64,000 nucleotides of DNA from Marinoscillum sp965229915. Lineage in GTDB: Bacteria > Bacteroidota > Bacteroidia > Cytophagales > Cyclobacteriaceae. Under the pieces are notes generated by a model. It was given only the letters and a program-made list of their open reading frames with translations. It was not told where the DNA came from and searched no databases. Every line of letters begins with the position of its first letter. The stretch's first letter is position 1. Below are positions 52,622 to 61,600 of the stretch, piece after piece. The stretch is taken from contig NZ_CBDDJZ010000001.1 of NCBI RefSeq assembly GCF_965229915.1, positions 3,038,001 to 3,102,000 on the forward strand. Reading direction: 5' to 3'. The position numbers and the translations under genes are program-made.

Positions 52622-55009
52622 TTATTGGTTCTTATCAGTCTCTTCTTCGTCATCCTCTTCATCATAGTCTGCTTTCGCAAAGTCCTCGATATAGGGATGA
52701 TCCTCTTCTTTGATCTTACCGGTATCAAATTGCAACAGCAACGACGGCAATACGATCAGGTTGGTGAACATAGCAAACAACAGGGTGATGGAAGTTAGTT
52801 TCCCAAGTGCCACCGTGCCGCCAAATTCGGATAATGTAAAAATCACAAATCCACAAAATAGAATAATGGACGTATAGATCATGCTGGCACCGGTTTCTCT
52901 CAAGCTGCGGCTTACCGCAATTGGCACGAAGAAATTGTGCGCATGAAGCTCCTGACGGTATTTGGCCAGGAAGTGAATGGAGTCGTCTACAGAGATCCCA
53001 AATGCAATACTGAAAATCAGTGCAGTACTAGGCTTCAATGGAATACCCCAGTAGCCCATGATGGCCCCAGTCAGAAGAAGCGGAATCATGTTGGGTACCA
53101 GGGAGATGACAATCATTCGGAAATTTTTAAACAGAATAGCCATAATCACCGCAATGATGAAAAAGGCGAAAATCATGGAGGTAATCAGATTGTCGATCAG
53201 GAATTTGTTGCCTTTGATGAACAACGGAACAGTTCCCGTGACCTTAACGTCCATTTTGCCTTCATCAAAGATTTCGTCTATCCGGGGGCTGATGACCTGA
53301 TTGACGAGTGAGTCCATTTTTTGTGAGCCCACGTCTGGCATTTTCAGTGAGATTCTGATCAGCTGACCAGTACTGTCTACAAAATTTTTAGAAACTCCTG
53401 CTTCGTCGCTTTCTTCTTTGAGATAGCGGAGGATGAATGCACTCTCCCGATTATTGGGTATGGAATAGAAGGCTGGACTTTGATTGTAAAATGCCTGCCT
53501 GGCAGCTTTAATAAAGCTAACTACTGATACCGGTTGTGAAATACCTTCCAGTGAGTCCAGGAACAGCTCAAACTCATTGATCTTGCGAAGGTTGCTTAGT
53601 TTCTGTACCCCTTTCTTGGTGCCTGTGTCCACGATGATCTCCAAAGGCATCACGCCACTAAAGTTCTCTTCAAAAAAGGCCAATTGCTTGGCCAATGGGC
53701 TATCTTCAGGTAGGTCATCTACCATGTAAGAATTCGATTCTAGCTTGGTTAGCCCATAGACAGAGGCAATCACGATCAGGATGGTGGCTGTAAATACCAG
53801 TTTGCGATGCTTGTGAACCAGCACGTCCATTCCAACCAGCGCACCATTTAGCATTTTGAAATCCAAATGCTTCAGATGTCTATCAGAAGGAGGTTTGAAC
53901 AGTGAGAACACCGACGGGATCATGATCGTGCTCACGATGAACGTACACATGATGTTGATACCTGCCACTATACCAAACTCCATCAGGATGGGAATACCAG
54001 TAAACACTAATACGAAGAACCCAACAGCCGTAGTGAAGTTGGTGATGAAGGTTACGATACCGATGTTTCGGATGATTTTACCCAATGCTTTCATTTGGTC
54101 CCCATGAGTGCTGTATTCATGGTGATACTTATTGAGCATGTAGACGCTATTCGGTATGCCTATGACCACAATGATGGATGGAATCAGTCCAGTTAGCAAT
54201 GTGATCTTGAATTGGAACAGTGAAACGGTTCCTAGTACCCAAACCACAATCACCCCAATGATGATCAATGGAAAAATCACGGCCTTTAGAGATCGGAAAA
54301 AACCAAAGAGGATCAGCCCGGTTACGATGACCGAGTAGATCAGAAATTTATTCAGCTCTTCTTTGATCTTAAGCGTATTGACCGATCGCACATAAGGCAG
54401 CCCGGCGTAGTTAACACTTATTCCGGTATTCTCTTGAAACTGGTCACCTGCTCTTACAATGTCGGCGACCATCGTATGACGGTACTCAGAGTTGAGTGCT
54501 TCTTTTTCAACGGTCACTAATATCAGAGTAGCTCCATTGTCTGGGTTGATCAGCTGACCGGAGTAGAATTTAAGGTCCATAGCGAATCGGAGCATACTGT
54601 CGAGTTCCGATTGGTCTTCGGGGATTTCTGGAAAAACAGGTTTTAGTTCAAATTGTCTTTTTTGATCATTCTTAGAGAGCATCTGAAGGTTGGCCAGGCC
54701 GAGCACATCTTTTACGCCTTTGATACTTTCTAGCTCATTCGAGAGATATTTAAGTCTGCGGAAGTTATCTGCTTCATAGAGCGAACTATCCTTAAATCCC
54801 AGAGCCAAAATGTTTCCGTCCTCACCAAAGGTTTGTTTGAACTGTCGGAAATAGACCTGATCTGGATCGTCCTCAGGCACAATATTGGCCATATCATAGG
54901 ACCACTGGATGTACTGTGCCTGGTACGCCATGAATACTGTGATCAACCCTAAAACCGTCATTAGGGTGATCCTGTACTTAAGAATGATATTGGCTAATTG
55001 TGTCCACAT
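52622..55009 (-). CDS. RND-superfamily (MMPL-type) exporter
   Basis: A 795-aa integral membrane protein with two repeats, each one transmembrane helix, a large periplasmic loop and five more helices (first repeat ~15-390, second ~400-760). GISVDDSIHFLAKYR in the second repeat is a characteristic MMPL/RND segment with charged intramembrane residues for proton coupling; PSIIVVIGIPNSVYMLNKYH is its counterpart in the first. The tail is acidic (DEEDDEEETDKNQ). Members export lipids, hopanoids or other hydrophobic compounds; substrate unknown. It lies 18 bp upstream of ileS on the same strand, so they probably share a transcript. Confidence 0.92.
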   Translation of the reverse strand: MWTQLANIILKYRITLMTVLGLITVFMAYQAQYIQWSYDMANIVPEDDPDQVYFRQFKQTFGEDGNILALGFKDSSLYEADNFRRLKYLSNELESIKGVKDVLGLANLQMLSKNDQKRQFELKPVFPEIPEDQSELDSMLRFAMDLKFYSGQLINPDNGATLILVTVEKEALNSEYRHTMVADIVRAGDQFQENTGISVNYAGLPYVRSVNTLKIKEELNKFLIYSVIVTGLILFGFFRSLKAVIFPLIIIGVIVVWVLGTVSLFQFKITLLTGLIPSIIVVIGIPNSVYMLNKYHHEYSTHGDQMKALGKIIRNIGIVTFITNFTTAVGFFVLVFTGIPILMEFGIVAGINIMCTFIVSTIMIPSVFSLFKPPSDRHLKHLDFKMLNGALVGMDVLVHKHRKLVFTATILIVIASVYGLTKLESNSYMVDDLPEDSPLAKQLAFFEENFSGVMPLEIIVDTGTKKGVQKLSNLRKINEFELFLDSLEGISQPVSVVSFIKAARQAFYNQSPAFYSIPNNRESAFILRYLKEESDEAGVSKNFVDSTGQLIRISLKMPDVGSQKMDSLVNQVISPRIDEIFDEGKMDVKVTGTVPLFIKGNKFLIDNLITSMIFAFFIIAVIMAILFKNFRMIVISLVPNMIPLLLTGAIMGYWGIPLKPSTALIFSIAFGISVDDSIHFLAKYRQELHAHNFFVPIAVSRSLRETGASMIYTSIILFCGFVIFTLSEFGGTVALGKLTSITLLFAMFTNLIVLPSLLLQFDTGKIKEEDHPYIEDFAKADYDEEDDEEETDKNQ

Positions 55010-55154
55010 GGAAAATGAAGCTGCAAATGTAATGATTTTATCAGTTCTGACGACCTTAATAACTGATTGATAAAGAGGTTGTTGGTTGAGTGGGAAAATT
55101 ACGGTTTAAGGCTGAGTTGTTTGTTAGGTGTATTTCTGTTAGTTCGTGATTATA

Positions 55155-55186
55155 TCCCCCCTTTGGAGGGGGTTAGGTGGAGGTGT
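55155..55186 (+). repeat. GC-rich palindromic element, left of the DUF559 gene
   Basis: CCCCCCTTTGGAGGGGG (55156-55172) is a strong palindrome followed by TTAGGTGGAGGT. The same pattern, in opposite orientation, lies at the other end of the DUF559 gene. Confidence 0.8.
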
Positions 55187-55217
55187 GAATTGTCCTAGAT
55201 TAAGATGGTAGGTATTG

Positions 55218-55643
55218 TTAGGGTTTATTTCTTCTTTTAGGTAAATCCAAATTTTTGGATTCAACAATGCTTGTCGCTACTTGAAATACAGTTTCATAGA
55301 CATGATCAATGTTTTCTAACACCTGCTCATCTGAAAATCTTATCACTTTGAATCCAGCATCTTCTAATTTTTGTTGTCTGATCTTATCATTTCTGGCCAA
55401 GGATTCAAAGGAATGTGTAATTCCATCAGCCTCGATTATTAACATAAGCTCCTTACACATGAAATCAGCAATGTAGTTTAACACAGGCCTTTGACGTCTA
55501 AACGTGAATCCAAGAATCTTACCAGCACGAAGGACATATTTCCAAAGGCAAGCTTTTGCTTTGGTCATTTGCTTCCGATTCTCCTGAGCAAATAGCTTAA
55601 GTCTTTTGTTGTAACCGAAGTTATTGGATTTATTCGCTTTCAT
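55218..55643 (-). CDS. DUF559 endonuclease-like protein (PD-(D/E)XK / Vsr-like fold)
   Basis: A 141-aa protein. The DUF559 core reads AKACLWKYVLRAGKILGFTFRRQRPVLNYIADFMCKELMLIIEADG: Asp in YIADF and Glu-x-Asp in IEADG are the expected metal-binding residues of a restriction-endonuclease-like site. It ends with DAGFKVIRFSDEQVLENIDHV, as in Vsr-like nucleases. Biological role is unknown for the family. ATG 55643 has a strong purine-rich ribosome site (GGGGGAGG) that belongs to the right-hand palindromic element; a GTG 18 bp earlier is less likely. The gene and its flanking palindromes form a compact unit of about 520 bp. Confidence 0.88.
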   Translation of the reverse strand: MKANKSNNFGYNKRLKLFAQENRKQMTKAKACLWKYVLRAGKILGFTFRRQRPVLNYIADFMCKELMLIIEADGITHSFESLARNDKIRQQKLEDAGFKVIRFSDEQVLENIDHVYETVFQVATSIVESKNLDLPKRRNKP

Positions 55644-55644
55644 T

Positions 55645-55676
55645 TCCTCCCCCTTTCTCACCCTCCAGAGGGGGAA
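55645..55676 (-). repeat. GC-rich palindromic element, right of the DUF559 gene
   Basis: On the minus strand it reads CCCCCTCTGGAGGGTG followed by AGAAAGGGGGAGG, matching the left element (CCCCCTTTGGAGGGGG, TTAGGTGGAGG) at most positions. It overlaps the ribosome-binding region of the DUF559 gene. Confidence 0.75.
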
Positions 55677-55697
55677 ACCAATACTGAAATTTAGATT

Positions 55698-57047
55698 TCA
55701 AACCTTACTCGTTGGCAAGGAAAACCCATAGATTGTCTTGTACAATTTGATCGCATACGAGTCTGTGAGACTGGAAATGAAATCTGTGTTGACCAACAGT
55801 AGTTCATAGACGGTTTTTTGCTTTCTCAGCTTGCTTTGGATGGCTTGCGGTAGCAGCCTGAAAACCGATTTCATACGTGGTGTATGGGCGTCTTCATCAT
55901 AGTACTTTGTGTAAGAAGCCATGCAAAATGATTCCATCAGCTTACCAATCACCTCAAAACCTCCGGCTTCACGTTCCAGCACTTGTTTGGAGCGGTAGAT
56001 TTTTTCAATGGACAAAGAAGCGATTTTATTGAGAGCTTCACCTGCCGGAATATGTTCGGTCAAAGCTCCGTCAAACTCCCCGGTCAGAATCGCTTCATCC
56101 TGCTCTAGAAAAAGGGTAACACACTGCTGAATGAGCTGAGAAATAGCCAATGCTCGTAAAAGCCCTAGTTTCTGGTTGACATCATCGGATCGCTCCAGTT
56201 TTTGCTCATCATAGTTTTCTCCAATGATAGCTGCCATCAGATCCCTTGTTTGCTCATAAGGAACCAATCCCAGGCGGCATCCATCCTCCAGGTCTATGAT
56301 GTTGTAGCAGATATCATCAGCAGCCTCTACCAAAAAAGTGAGCGGGTGTCTGGCCCACGATTCATCACCTAGTTGCTTTAGACCCATGGTCTGTGCTAAT
56401 TCAGAAAATTGCTCCAGATTACTTCGGTAATAACCATATTTCTTTTGTGACTTTCGGTTCTTATCCCTGGGAGCATGTGAGGACTTTGGATATTTGGTAA
56501 ATGCTCCCAGAGCGGCAAATGTAAGTCTCAAACCTCCATTGTCGTCATCATTTAAGATCCGAAAGCCTTGAGCATTTCCTTCAAAACTGATCAGGTCTGA
56601 CCACTCTTTCTGATCCACTAGTTTTTGAAATTCCTGGCCCTTAGGATTATCTGTAAAAAAAGACGAAATAGCCGTTTCTCCAGAGTGTCCGAATGGTGGA
56701 TTGCCTAAATCATGGGCGAGACTGGCTGCTGCTACGATTCCCCCAAAATCATGAAAAGTATAACCTGCTTCAGCGAGTTGTGGATACTTTTTCAGCAAGT
56801 GTTCGCCAACTGCTTTTCCAAGGGAGCGACCCACGCTGGATACTTCCAGACTGTGCGTCAGACGGGTGTGTACAAAATCATCTTCCGGAAGTGGAAACAC
56901 CTGAGTCTTATCTTGAAGTTTTCTGAAGGGATGGGAAAAAATCAGGCGATCATAGTCTTGCTCAAATCTACTCCGGCTGTCATTGGCCACTACTGCCTCA
57001 CTCTTATCTCCGAATCGCTTAGGTGAAAGTAATTGTATCCAGTTCAT
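55698..57047 (-). CDS. dgt: Deoxyguanosinetriphosphate triphosphohydrolase (dGTPase)
   Basis: A 449-aa HD-superfamily enzyme that cleaves dGTP (and perhaps other dNTPs) to the nucleoside and triphosphate, controlling the dNTP pool. HD residues are present: His65 in HTRLTHSLEV, His112-Asp113 in AHDLGNPPFGHSGE, and a later Asp in VEAADDICYNIIDLEDG. The start DRLIFSHPFRKLQDKTQVFPL is typical of long-form dGTPases. ATG 57047 (MNWIQLLSPKRFGD) was chosen over a TTG 24 bp earlier. It shares a 123-bp divergent gap with the next gene. Confidence 0.94.
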   Translation of the reverse strand: MNWIQLLSPKRFGDKSEAVVANDSRSRFEQDYDRLIFSHPFRKLQDKTQVFPLPEDDFVHTRLTHSLEVSSVGRSLGKAVGEHLLKKYPQLAEAGYTFHDFGGIVAAASLAHDLGNPPFGHSGETAISSFFTDNPKGQEFQKLVDQKEWSDLISFEGNAQGFRILNDDDNGGLRLTFAALGAFTKYPKSSHAPRDKNRKSQKKYGYYRSNLEQFSELAQTMGLKQLGDESWARHPLTFLVEAADDICYNIIDLEDGCRLGLVPYEQTRDLMAAIIGENYDEQKLERSDDVNQKLGLLRALAISQLIQQCVTLFLEQDEAILTGEFDGALTEHIPAGEALNKIASLSIEKIYRSKQVLEREAGGFEVIGKLMESFCMASYTKYYDEDAHTPRMKSVFRLLPQAIQSKLRKQKTVYELLLVNTDFISSLTDSYAIKLYKTIYGFSLPTSKV

Positions 57048-57082
57048 TCTATTCAGCGAATTTGTCCGCAAGTTAACCCCCT

Positions 57083-57094
57083 CAGATTAATCTG
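57083..57094. promoter_or_regulatory. Palindrome in the dgt divergent promoter region
   Basis: CAGATTAATCTG is a perfect 12-bp palindrome flanked by C and G tracts, located 36 bp upstream of the dgt ATG and 77 bp from the opposite gene. It may be an operator or a short stem; no regulator can be named. Confidence 0.3.
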
Positions 57095-57170
57095 GGGTAA
57101 AAAGTATCAAATCAGCGGTATCATTTAAATTCTTTAGTTTTAAAATTTTTGAACCTAACCATTAGTAACA

Positions 57171-58814
57171 ATGAAAAGAACACAACTTGTTGTTTTGCTA
57201 TTTTTTATCCTTTCCCGAATCGAGGCTCAGCAAACGCTATTCCAACTCAAAAAAACACTTGGTGAAGACTACAATGATTACACTATCAGTCATGTGAGAT
57301 ACCAGGAAGATAATAATCAGGTAACCCTTTATGGCGTCAACTGGGAAAGGGGCTGGCTAAACGAGAAGAAAGAGTCTGAAGGAGGAAAGAAACTTGAATT
57401 TATACAAGGTGTGGGGATTCGGGGAGAGGAGGTTTCACAGCCGATTCTTACAGTACTGACTTTGGATGCTCAGGGGACCGTAACAGACAAAGTGGAAAGG
57501 CCCATTCATCTATCCGGAGTTTTTGATGAGATACCTGCTGATGCTTCATATGTAATCAATGACTATGAATCCTTGCAGAAATGGATCGATAGTGACGAGA
57601 CTACTCAACTAACTGACTTACGAACTGAATTTCCTGAAGCGTTTCCTGTTGAAAAGGAAGATTATCAGACAGTAGAACTAGCACCGTCATATGGTGGCAA
57701 TTTGAAAAAGCAGATAACCGAGCACAAATACAATAGTTGGTCAGGTAATTACAAAGCTGAAAAGCAGGGCTGGCAGACTGTCAGTTTTGAAAAAGCCACT
57801 AGCAAAGAATATGGTTCTGAAGAGTATTTCTTTGACAGTGAAAGAGAACAGATTCTCTTTCCATTGAAAGCTCAACTGGGGGATCGATTGAGTCCTTATT
57901 TCAATAAACAGATCTATCTAATAGATGCAAACGGAGACGTTTTAAACAGCACGTCAATAGAGCTGGAGCAGCCTAAGGATTTGAAGTTTGTTGGGGGATT
58001 TGGAGAGGGCCAAACATTCACCGAAGGTGCTATACTCATCTACGGACGAGCTCAACTAGGCAAGAAGAAAAATGATCAGGACCTGACCAGACACTATGCT
58101 GTTTTACTGGATGGGTCCGGTTCGGTGAAGTATCAGACTGAATTTAGTCTGGGAGTGGATAAGCAGTTCATCCAATTCTACACTTCGTTTAGACAGGGTG
58201 ATCAATTCTATGTGTTTGGCCGCTTACTCGGTAAGGACAACTCTGCACATGTAGTTATCAAATTCGATCAAAATGGTTTTGTAGAGACCACTAAATACAA
58301 CTATCAGCAAATGGTAGATATGCTCAAGGGAGACTCAGACCCAGCCTTGAGACTATTCATTAGCAGAGGTTTTGCGCCTTATTTGACCACAAGTCTGCCT
58401 GATGGCAGTACCTTGATTGCTGGGGAGACCTATGAGGAAGAAAAAGAAACTTTGCCACCCGCCGAAGGTCAAGCTTTTGGGGAAGTAAAAATCCATCGAT
58501 ACCACCTAAGCAGAATCTTTTTGGTTTTTGATCCGACAGGCAAGTGGGTAGGCTATTACTCAAAAAGACGACCGGAAGAAAAATCTGAAAAACCAGCGTC
58601 TATGGAGCTTGCATTTGTTTCCGACTCCAGGGTCTACCTACATGATAGTGCCAAGCGCAAAATGTTGGTCCTGGATTTGAGTAAAGAGATGGTTGAGGAG
58701 ATTGATTCGGTTGAGAAAACCTTCTCAGACAAGGAGGGTCAAGCGGTTTTGGTCAATGACTGGAATGCTACGGAAGAAGGTCGTATAGTTGATGTAAAAG
58801 TATTGGCTTATTGA
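57171..58814 (+). CDS. Secreted protein of unknown function
   Basis: A 547-aa protein with a signal peptide (QLVVLLFFILSRIEAQ). The mature part is rich in short beta-strands and turn motifs such as YLIDANGDVLNSTSIEL, YAVLLDGSGSVKYQTEF and FLVFDPTGKWVGYYSKR; spacing of these strand-turn units suggests a beta-propeller, but no family was recognised. There is no T9SS tail and no membrane segment. It is transcribed divergently from dgt; the next gene on this strand lies 292 bp downstream behind a structured leader. Confidence 0.8.
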   Translation: MKRTQLVVLLFFILSRIEAQQTLFQLKKTLGEDYNDYTISHVRYQEDNNQVTLYGVNWERGWLNEKKESEGGKKLEFIQGVGIRGEEVSQPILTVLTLDAQGTVTDKVERPIHLSGVFDEIPADASYVINDYESLQKWIDSDETTQLTDLRTEFPEAFPVEKEDYQTVELAPSYGGNLKKQITEHKYNSWSGNYKAEKQGWQTVSFEKATSKEYGSEEYFFDSEREQILFPLKAQLGDRLSPYFNKQIYLIDANGDVLNSTSIELEQPKDLKFVGGFGEGQTFTEGAILIYGRAQLGKKKNDQDLTRHYAVLLDGSGSVKYQTEFSLGVDKQFIQFYTSFRQGDQFYVFGRLLGKDNSAHVVIKFDQNGFVETTKYNYQQMVDMLKGDSDPALRLFISRGFAPYLTTSLPDGSTLIAGETYEEEKETLPPAEGQAFGEVKIHRYHLSRIFLVFDPTGKWVGYYSKRRPEEKSEKPASMELAFVSDSRVYLHDSAKRKMLVLDLSKEMVEEIDSVEKTFSDKEGQAVLVNDWNATEEGRIVDVKVLAY

Positions 58815-58954
58815 GGTAGTAAGCTACAGCTACATGATGGATGGGATCTGAACTCTCTACATAGTGATTTGGACGAGAGTTACCAAGTCCCGTTCATCTT
58901 GTTAAACGAATTTGGATTTAGGTTAAACACCTTGTAGTGATATTTTTTTGAGAA

Positions 58955-59058
58955 AAACATCGCATCAAATTGATCGATTGCTCACACGACCTACGTACCC
59001 ATTGATGCGATGTTTATCCCTGTATAGTAGGAGGTTAGGTAATTCACCTAAAGACAGG
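58955..59058 (+). promoter_or_regulatory. Structured leader upstream of the PAS-PAS receptor gene
   Basis: AAACATCGCATCAA (58955-58968) pairs perfectly with TTGATGCGATGTTT (59002-59015) across a 33-nt loop. A second nested stem follows: CCTGT (59019-59023) with ACAGG (59054-59058), enclosing TTAGGT/ACCTAA (59035-59040, 59046-59051). Neither stem is followed by a T-run on the plus strand, so this is not a simple terminator for the upstream gene. It ends 48 bp before the ATG. It matches no riboswitch I recognise. The rest of the 58815-59106 gap shows nothing else clear. Confidence 0.5.
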
Positions 59059-59106
59059 AAAAGAGGATCTGGTAAATTCGAAGTTCATTAATACCAGCCA
59101 TTTTTT

Positions 59107-60822
59107 ATGTTTAGTTCACTCAGTAGATTTAAAGATCGAGTAGCAAGTCAAAGAACACAACAAGACTATTTAAAAGATGCCATAGACAAGGCGTGGGCCC
59201 ACATAGAGTTTGAGCCAGATGGCAAGATTTTAGGTGCCAATACTATTTTTTTGCAAACGATGGGTTATACCAATGAAGAAATCATCGGTAAACATCATCG
59301 GATGTTTTGTGACAAGCAGCATGTCCAGTCCAAAGAGTATCAGGATTTTTGGAAAAATCTGGCTGCAGGTCAGTCCCTATCGGATGAATTCCCGCGAGTA
59401 GCCAAAGATGGTGCTGTGATTTGGCTCAATGCTTCGTACACGCCTGTGGTCAACATAGAAGGTCAGGTGGTGAAGGTGATTAAGATCGCTTCAAACATTA
59501 CTGAAATGGTCCGAACAAGAAATCAGGCGACCTGGGTCAAAAATGCAGTAGATACTGGTTGGAGCATGATCGAATTTACTACTGAAGGAGTCATTTTAGG
59601 TGCGAACGATAATTTTTTAAACACATTCGGATACGAAGAGCATGAAATTCTTGGCAAACATCACCGGATGTTTTGTGACGTGGACTATGCGCGCAGTGAG
59701 GAATATTCAAGTTTTTGGAAAAATCTGGCTGCTGGTCAGGTTTCTACGGACTCCTTCAAAAGATTGACCAAGGCTGGAGATGAAAAATACATTTATGCCT
59801 CTTACACCCCAGTAAAAGGTAGAACTGGTGAGGTGGTAAAGGTGATCAAAATAGCATCAGATATTACTGAAGCAGTAAAAAGCCGGCAGAAATTATCTCA
59901 GCTGATGGAGCAGGTAAAGCTACTCAGCGGCACAGTGACCCACTCCTCCAAAGACCTCAGCGGTCGTTCCGTGGCTATGAATTCGTCTGTTGCCGAGATG
60001 TCTTCTGCTATCGAGCAGATTGCAGAAGGTAGTCAGGATCAACGTCTGCAATTAGAGGAGATTTCACAGTTTCTGATAAACCTTCGCGAAACCTCTACGG
60101 ATACAGCAGACCGGACACGTGAGATCAAAGAGGCGGCAGAGTCGGGTGTGTCAGAGGCTAAGAATGGGAAAATAAAGCTGCAATCACTCGTAGAAAGCAT
60201 GCACGGCATTTCGGGCAATAGTGATATTGTCACAGAGTCTATTGCGCAGATGATCCAGAAGTCACACGAGATAGCAGGAACTCTCAGTGTTATTACAGAA
60301 ATTGCCTCAGAGACTAACATGCTGTCATTAAATGCCGGAATCCAGGCGGCCAGAGCAGGAGCTGCCGGTAAAAGCTTCGCTGTGGTGGCAGAGGAAATCA
60401 GGAAGCTAGCAGAAAACTCCAGATTAAGAGTGGATGAAATACGAAAAGTCATTACCGACACGCAATCGGAAGTGAAAAAGGCGGATGAAGCCATTCGGAC
60501 CATGAGTGTAAGCGTCAAGGCCGGTGAGGAAATATCCCATCAAGCTGAGGAGGCCTTTGAGCGATTGGAAAAAAGCACAACCAATACACTAGAGAAGTCA
60601 CAGGCCATCGAAGAGTCAGCTGAATTTCAAAACACTTCGATCAACAAGATCGTGGAGGCAGTAGAGCGAATAGTGGTAGTTTCAGAAGAAACGGCCACTG
60701 GATCTGAGCAATTAGCTACCTCATCTTCTGATGTGAAAGTGTCTATGGAAGTGGTGGAGCAAACAAGTAGAGATTTGCTGGAGCAAGCTGAAGAGCTGGA
60801 GAAACTCATTGAGCAGGAATAA
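59107..60822 (+). CDS. Soluble PAS-PAS methyl-accepting chemotaxis-type protein
   Basis: A 571-aa cytoplasmic protein with no membrane segment. Two PAS domains (about 20-135 and 142-258) share GKHHRMFCD and FWKNLAAGQ, so they arose by duplication; each ends in KVIKIAS-x-ITE. The methyl-accepting signalling domain (~285-571) follows. Its hairpin tip reads ASETNMLSLNAGIQAARAG. Compared with E. coli Tsr, the residues used for receptor trimer and CheA/CheW contacts are changed: Glu385 corresponds to Gln413 and Glu391 to Ala419, while Arg388 is kept (Arg416). No CheA, CheW or other che gene is nearby. A redox or flavin/heme ligand for the PAS pair is possible but not shown. Confidence 0.9.
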   Translation: MFSSLSRFKDRVASQRTQQDYLKDAIDKAWAHIEFEPDGKILGANTIFLQTMGYTNEEIIGKHHRMFCDKQHVQSKEYQDFWKNLAAGQSLSDEFPRVAKDGAVIWLNASYTPVVNIEGQVVKVIKIASNITEMVRTRNQATWVKNAVDTGWSMIEFTTEGVILGANDNFLNTFGYEEHEILGKHHRMFCDVDYARSEEYSSFWKNLAAGQVSTDSFKRLTKAGDEKYIYASYTPVKGRTGEVVKVIKIASDITEAVKSRQKLSQLMEQVKLLSGTVTHSSKDLSGRSVAMNSSVAEMSSAIEQIAEGSQDQRLQLEEISQFLINLRETSTDTADRTREIKEAAESGVSEAKNGKIKLQSLVESMHGISGNSDIVTESIAQMIQKSHEIAGTLSVITEIASETNMLSLNAGIQAARAGAAGKSFAVVAEEIRKLAENSRLRVDEIRKVITDTQSEVKKADEAIRTMSVSVKAGEEISHQAEEAFERLEKSTTNTLEKSQAIEESAEFQNTSINKIVEAVERIVVVSEETATGSEQLATSSSDVKVSMEVVEQTSRDLLEQAEELEKLIEQE

Positions 60823-60823
60823 C

Positions 60824-61600
60824 CTATCTGCGTAATAGCAAAGGATCTTGCTTGAGTAGTTCTGCCAGGGTACGGTAGAGCGCATAGTTATGTGTGGAGA
60901 ATTCTTTGGGGCGCTCGAAGAAATTCTCAACAGCCACTGCGAAGAATTCGGCGTGGTTGGTGGAGGCATATTCTCTAAAAAAGGAAGAGCGACCCGAGCG
61001 AATTTCTTCCATCTCCCGGATGGCCAATTCCTGCCATATCTTAATTGGTCCATCTTCCATAAAGCCAAACTCATCGTTCATGATGATGTTTTCCAACTGG
61101 AGTGCGTGAGCCATTTCGTGAAGACCCAGGTTGAGGCCTTCATCCTCGGCATATCCTTCCACAAAGTGTTTCCAGGAGATCACGATCACACCCATTGCTG
61201 GATTGACCTCTCCCTTGTGATAGCGCTGATCAGCATTACTCCAAAACTGATCAGGATAAACAATGATCCGTTCGAAATGTGCCAGGAACACATCGTCAAA
61301 TCCAAAGGCTATCTGAACAGCACATGCCGAAATGAGTACCTCCATTTCTGAAGATACTTCAGACATTTGTCTGGGGACAAATTCGGTTAACCTTTGGAAG
61401 CGCTTTACCCGGTAGGCAAAAATGCGTTGAGATCGAGGTGGTAATGATCGATAGTAGGCAAAATGCTTTTGCAGCGAATACAACTCGCTTTTCGTAAGCG
61501 GAGGACGAATTCCTTCTGACGCCAAATATTGTTGGAAGGTATGTGACCGATAAATCACTACTCCAAAAACTGTGGCTACAATCAGAAGAAACCAAACCAC
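60824..61600 (-). CDS. mtfA: MtfA-type zinc-dependent peptidase (M90)
   Basis: A 258-aa protein with an N-terminal membrane anchor (FLLIVATVFGVVIY) and the M90/MtfA catalytic core: HEMAH with His161, Glu162 and His165, and Glu218 in NHAEFFAVAVENFFERP as the third zinc ligand. E. coli MtfA, a soluble aminopeptidase linked to the Mlc repressor and glucose uptake, lacks such an anchor. The GTG start immediately follows the glyS TAA, so it is translated from the glyS transcript. It ends 1 bp from the convergent receptor gene. Confidence 0.9.
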   Translation of the reverse strand: MVWFLLIVATVFGVVIYRSHTFQQYLASEGIRPPLTKSELYSLQKHFAYYRSLPPRSQRIFAYRVKRFQRLTEFVPRQMSEVSSEMEVLISACAVQIAFGFDDVFLAHFERIIVYPDQFWSNADQRYHKGEVNPAMGVIVISWKHFVEGYAEDEGLNLGLHEMAHALQLENIIMNDEFGFMEDGPIKIWQELAIREMEEIRSGRSSFFREYASTNHAEFFAVAVENFFERPKEFSTHNYALYRTLAELLKQDPLLLRR

